This document shows positions 15,193 to 17,419 of a DNA stretch of 17,419 nt, piece by piece (within the stretch, counting starts at the first letter, position 1; each line of letters starts with the position of its first letter). The translations under genes and the position numbers were made by a program. Below the pieces are notes generated by a model. That model was not told the DNA's origin, did no database searches, and was given only the letters and a program-made list of their open reading frames with translations. Source of the DNA: Propionibacteriaceae bacterium. GTDB taxonomy: Bacteria; Actinomycetota; Actinomycetes; Propionibacteriales; Propionibacteriaceae. The stretch spans positions 1 to 17,419 of the forward strand of contig JAIRVA010000351.1 of the NCBI GenBank assembly GCA_031254155.1, written 5' to 3'.

Positions 15193-15255
15193 GCCAACTG
15201 CCCAAGTTGTGTCGGCTAATCCGGTTATTGAGCCGACACAACTTGGGCAGTTGGC
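15193..15255. repeat. perfect 25-bp inverted repeat, 13-nt loop
   Basis: Left arm 15193-15217 and right arm 15231-15255 are exact reverse complements; the core is CAACTGCCCAAGTTGTG. There is no T tract on either side. A diverged copy lies at 1338-1396, again between two minus-strand genes. Each arm has an internal CAACT-N5-AGTTG hairpin, so alternative folding of the arms is possible. Confidence 0.95.
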
Positions 15256-15338
15256 GGGGCGGGCGGGGACCACCGACCTGATGGCCCCGGTGCCGCCGTG
15301 TGCGTCCGCGCTCTCCTGGTCGTGCTCCCCGGACGCGT

Positions 15339-15485
15339 GACATGTCTTCGCACCCGTACCCCGTTCCGGCGGGACCCGCCTGCCGGTGCGACACCATGTC
15401 GGCGAACTCAGCGATTCCGGCGACACCGTTTCGCACCCGACCCGCAACTGTCCGGCCCGGCCCGCCGGTGCGAAGGCATGTCGCC
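15339..15485. repeat. two tandem palindromic units of about 62-67 bp
   Basis: Unit 1 (15339-15400) has outer arms GACATGTCTTCGCACC and GGTGCGACACCATGTC (13 of 16 pairs) with an inner perfect hairpin GGCGGG-A-CCCGCC. Unit 2 (15419-15485) has arms GGCGACA...TTCGCACC and GGTGCGAA...TGTCGCC (15 of 19). The units share TTCGCACCCG and GCCGGTGCGA in the same order, so they are direct copies of one palindromic element with mismatches at matching places. Confidence 0.75.
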
Positions 15486-15514
15486 CTGACGGGCGGCCAC
15501 CCCCGGCCCCCAGG

Positions 15515-15552
15515 CCGTACTCCCCCGTACTCCCCCGTACTCCCCCGTACTC
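15515..15552. repeat. 10-bp tandem repeat TCCCCCGTAC
   Basis: Three exact copies of TCCCCCGTAC (15521-15550), preceded by the partial copy CCGTAC and followed by TC. Each unit carries one GTAC. It directly abuts the 20-bp inverted repeat that starts at 15554. Confidence 0.85.
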
Positions 15553-15553
15553 T

Positions 15554-15618
15554 TCCGCGAAAGTATGAAAACGCGCCGGACACCGGCCCCAAAGTTGCCG
15601 TTATCATACTTACGCGGA
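15554..15618. repeat. 20-bp inverted repeat with 25-nt spacer
   Basis: TCCGCGAAAGTATGAAAACG (15554-15573) pairs with CGTTATCATACTTACGCGGA (15599-15618) at 18 of 20 positions; both mismatches are A opposite A. The arms are A/T-richer than their surroundings, like an operator or element end, and belong to no sequence seen elsewhere in the window. Confidence 0.85.
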
Positions 15619-15626
15619 CGGGCCGG

Positions 15627-15668
15627 GGCGGCGGCCGGTACGGCGGGGGCCGGGCAGGGGCCGCCGCC
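15627..15668 (-). terminator. GC-rich hairpin just after the UbiB-like gene, possible terminator
   Basis: GGCGGCGGCC (15627-15636) and GGCCGCCGCC (15659-15668) form a perfect 10-bp stem ten bases beyond the stop codon at 15679. There is no U tract, so if it ends transcription it does so as a non-canonical GC hairpin. It could equally be one more member of the palindrome cluster. Confidence 0.4.
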
Positions 15669-15678
15669 AGGCGGGGGG

Positions 15679-17259
15679 TCAGCGGCGCCGGAGTTGTACG
15701 GCCGTCAGGACCGCCGTACAACCTAGGATCAATCGGACGATAGTCCGGGTCTGCCGTTTCTGGCCTTCGGCCAGCCGCCGTTCGACGCTCCGGCTGAGTT
15801 CGACCTCCAACGTACCGTCGTCCAGCTTGGTGGCAACCGACATGAGGTGGCGGGCGGTCGGTACCATGCCCTTGACTAGGTCGAATCCGTCGCGGCCCGC
15901 CTTCTCTAGCAGTTCGTACACCACCTGGAACGGGGAGTCGCCGGTGACGTACGGGGTCGCCGTACCGATCAGATCCATCGCCGGATCCAGCCGCAGCGTG
16001 AGACCGATGACCGTGATCAGGGCCTTGCCGAGGAACGTGGTCTGGCCGGGCAGCGTGATCGGCTGGGTGTAGATGAACTGCTGGATCTCCGTCAGGGCCG
16101 CCGGGTCGATTGTCAGGCTGACATGGCCAGACATCACGGAGTCGACGATTGAACGCCCCGTGTAGAAGTTGGCGACATCGCCGACGATGGCGTCGATGTA
16201 GGGCTCGATCATCTCGGTCAGCCGCGCGGTGTCGGCGCCCGGACCGAGGAAGTGGAGCGCCTTGAGCGAACGGACAATACCAACGGCATCGCGGCGCACC
16301 AGCCCCAGGACCAGCCGCTCGTACTCCGCCCGCGTCGCGGCCGTGACCGAGCCGACCATGCCGAAGTCGATGAGCTGGATGACGCCATCCGACCGGACGA
16401 GGACGTTGCCGGGGTGCGGGTCGGCGTGGTAGAAACCGTCGGTCAGGACCATCTGGAAGAACAACCCGCCGAGGTTTGTGGCCAGCGTCGGCCGGTCGAT
16501 GCCCGCCGCATCGATGCCCGCGAGGTCGTCGATACGGATGCCATCCATGAATTCCATTGTCAGAACCCGCTTCGTACTCCAATCCCAGTAGATTTTCGGG
16601 ATGTCCACGTGGGGGTTGAGAAGACAGTTGCGCTGGAAAGCCTCGGCGTTGCGGCCCTCCAGCTGGTAGTCGAGTTCGTTGGTGAAGGTGGCGGTGAAGT
16701 CGGCGTCGAGGACAGATAGATCTGTGTATTTATCGATATGTAGCCACCGATTGACGAGCCGCAAGACGGCCCGGAGCGAGCGTAAATCGGTGGTGACAAG
16801 CTGTTCGATGCCGGGGCGGAGCACCTTGACGGCGACCGCCGTACCGTCGGGCAGCGTCGCGCGGTGGACCTGGCCGAGCGAAGCCGCCGCCAGGGGTGTG
16901 GGATCGAAACTGCCGTACAACCGCCGGAGCGGGTGGCTCAGCTCGGCCTCAATGGTGGCGATGATGCGCGGGGTGGGGACGGGCGGCAGGGAGTCCTGGA
17001 GTTGTGAGAGTTCGTCGATGTACTCCTTGGGCAACAGGTCGATCCGCACCGACATGAACTGCCCGAGCTTCACGATCAGCCCGCCCATCGTGATCGCGAA
17101 GCGGACGAACCGCCGGGCCTGCCGGGTGTAGAGCCGGCTGGCCGCCCGCTCCTGCCGCGCCCCCCGGAGAAACCGGGTGTACTTCAGCCACGCCAGTTGG
17201 GCCACGAACAAGACCGTCATGGCAAAGGTACGGATGTAGCGGAACCGCGTCCGAGTCAT
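15679..17259 (-). CDS. UbiB/ABC1/AarF-family atypical kinase-like protein
   Basis: The 526-residue protein has the hallmarks of the ABC1/UbiB family: KLGQ (64-67) in the family-specific KxGQ motif, the Ala-rich loop AAASLGQVHRA (124-134) replacing the usual P-loop, lysine 145 in VAVKV, NELDY (194-198), HADPHPGN (278-285) and DFG (298-300). A hydrophobic N-terminal segment (about 12-26) and a C-terminal helix (about 505-522) suggest membrane association. UbiB homologues support isoprenoid lipid or quinone metabolism through ATPase rather than classical protein kinase activity; the actinobacterial role is poorly defined. The loop reads SLGQ where SIAQ is commoner. The ATG at 17259 has no ribosome binding site but a -10 box 7 nt upstream, so a leaderless mRNA is predicted. 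It is monocistronic here. Confidence 0.92.
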   Translation of the reverse strand: MTRTRFRYIRTFAMTVLFVAQLAWLKYTRFLRGARQERAASRLYTRQARRFVRFAITMGGLIVKLGQFMSVRIDLLPKEYIDELSQLQDSLPPVPTPRIIATIEAELSHPLRRLYGSFDPTPLAAASLGQVHRATLPDGTAVAVKVLRPGIEQLVTTDLRSLRAVLRLVNRWLHIDKYTDLSVLDADFTATFTNELDYQLEGRNAEAFQRNCLLNPHVDIPKIYWDWSTKRVLTMEFMDGIRIDDLAGIDAAGIDRPTLATNLGGLFFQMVLTDGFYHADPHPGNVLVRSDGVIQLIDFGMVGSVTAATRAEYERLVLGLVRRDAVGIVRSLKALHFLGPGADTARLTEMIEPYIDAIVGDVANFYTGRSIVDSVMSGHVSLTIDPAALTEIQQFIYTQPITLPGQTTFLGKALITVIGLTLRLDPAMDLIGTATPYVTGDSPFQVVYELLEKAGRDGFDLVKGMVPTARHLMSVATKLDDGTLEVELSRSVERRLAEGQKRQTRTIVRLILGCTAVLTAVQLRRR

Positions 17260-17266
17260 ACTGGCG

Positions 17267-17272
17267 AGTCTA
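17267..17272 (-). promoter_or_regulatory. -10 box of the UbiB-like gene (leaderless)
   Basis: TAGACT on the minus strand ends exactly 7 nt before ATG 17259, with no Shine-Dalgarno sequence. TGACA occurs upstream but at about 21 nt, too far for a standard -35. Confidence 0.5.
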
Positions 17273-17319
17273 CAGTGATAGTTGCCCCCGATCTGTCATA
17301 ACGTACGCCCCCGTGCTCG

Positions 17320-17419
17320 AGTGGCGGGGCATTTTAAGTTTTTGGGGGGCCCCCAGTACAATTACCCCCCCCCCCCCCGGGCCCCCCCCCCCCCGGGTTG
17401 GGGTGGTGTTTGTTCAGAG
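17320..17419. other. homopolymer-rich contig end, probable artefact
   Basis: The last 100 bases contain runs of T, G and especially C (two C runs of about 13-14 separated by GGG), unlike anything else in the window. This looks like low-quality or misassembled sequence at a contig end. Nothing should be inferred from it. Confidence 0.7.

Larger units (their letters stand above)
14975..15678. other. 704-bp gene-free, palindrome-dense intergenic region
   Basis: No ORF here looks like a real gene; frames across it read the inverted repeats. Bases 14975-15192 hold the promoter side of the membrane-protein gene and nothing else clear. From 15193 to 15668 palindromes lie almost end to end: 15193-15255, 15302-15336 (7-bp arms GCGTCCG/CGGACGC), 15339-15400, 15419-15485, 15554-15618 and 15627-15668, plus a 10-bp tandem repeat. 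No tRNA or CRISPR array was recognised. Confidence 0.8.

Noticed and set aside
15193..15255. Rho-independent terminator
   Set aside because: The stem is strong but followed by GC-rich DNA on both sides, with no T run; the diverged copy at 1338-1396 also lacks one.
15193..15485. CRISPR array
   Set aside because: Repeats are palindromes of differing sequence, not identical direct repeats with unique spacers, and no cas gene is present.
15116..16582. Minus-strand open frame of 488 codons spanning the palindrome region and the UbiB-like gene
   Set aside because: It overlaps the UbiB-like gene out of frame and continues through inverted repeats; Arg/Pro/Gly-rich and without motifs.

Overview
The window comes from a high-GC Gram-positive genome, most likely Actinomycetota. 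Supporting signs are roughly two-thirds GC in most coding DNA, a diaminopimelate-type MurE ligase, a two-domain biotin carboxylase/BCCP alpha chain, a Cys-repeat lipoprotein of actinobacterial style, a proline-rich single-pass membrane protein, and several apparently leaderless genes. I cannot name genus or family from sequence alone. The tetranucleotide GTAC is strikingly abundant in genes and between them.

Layout. Positions 1-272 (+) hold the last codons of a cut-off gene and a small unknown ORF. From 284 to 4678, on the minus strand, lie a lipoprotein, an acyl-CoA carboxylase alpha chain and a membrane-anchored VanY-type peptidase. From 4883 to 5398 (+) is a small helix-turn-helix protein, facing an unrecognised two-gene minus-strand cassette (5408-7002) of visibly lower GC. 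From 7163 to 11256 (-) two sugar hydrolases overlap by four bases: a GH13 alpha-glucosidase (probably oligo-1,6-glucosidase) followed by a GH36 alpha-galactosidase. A TetR regulator (11361-11987, +) diverges from them and has a perfect 18-bp palindrome in its own promoter. MurE follows (12028-13473, +). Then come two minus-strand genes: a Pro/Gly/Gln-rich membrane protein (13499-14974) and a UbiB/ABC1-family kinase-like protein (15679-17259). The last ~100 bases are homopolymer-rich and look like contig-end artefact.

How the genes work together. The two glycosidases form a translationally coupled unit for hydrolysing alpha-galactosides and alpha-glucosides (raffinose, melibiose or isomalto-type sugars). 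Neither has a signal peptide, so the sugars must be imported by transporters outside the window. MurE and the VanY-type peptidase both act on peptidoglycan but are not adjacent. The carboxylase lacks its carboxyltransferase partner here.

Most unusual observations. (1) A 704-bp gene-free stretch (14975-15678) is packed from about 15193 to 15668 with at least six different palindromes plus a 10-bp tandem repeat; one palindrome has a diverged second copy at 1338-1396. (2) GTAC is enriched, apparently even through use of the rare Val codon GTA. (3) Four genes have a -10-like hexamer exactly 7 nt before ATG, predicting leaderless mRNAs. (4) The low-GC two-gene cassette is the best candidate for an undescribed accessory system, but I cannot assign it a function.
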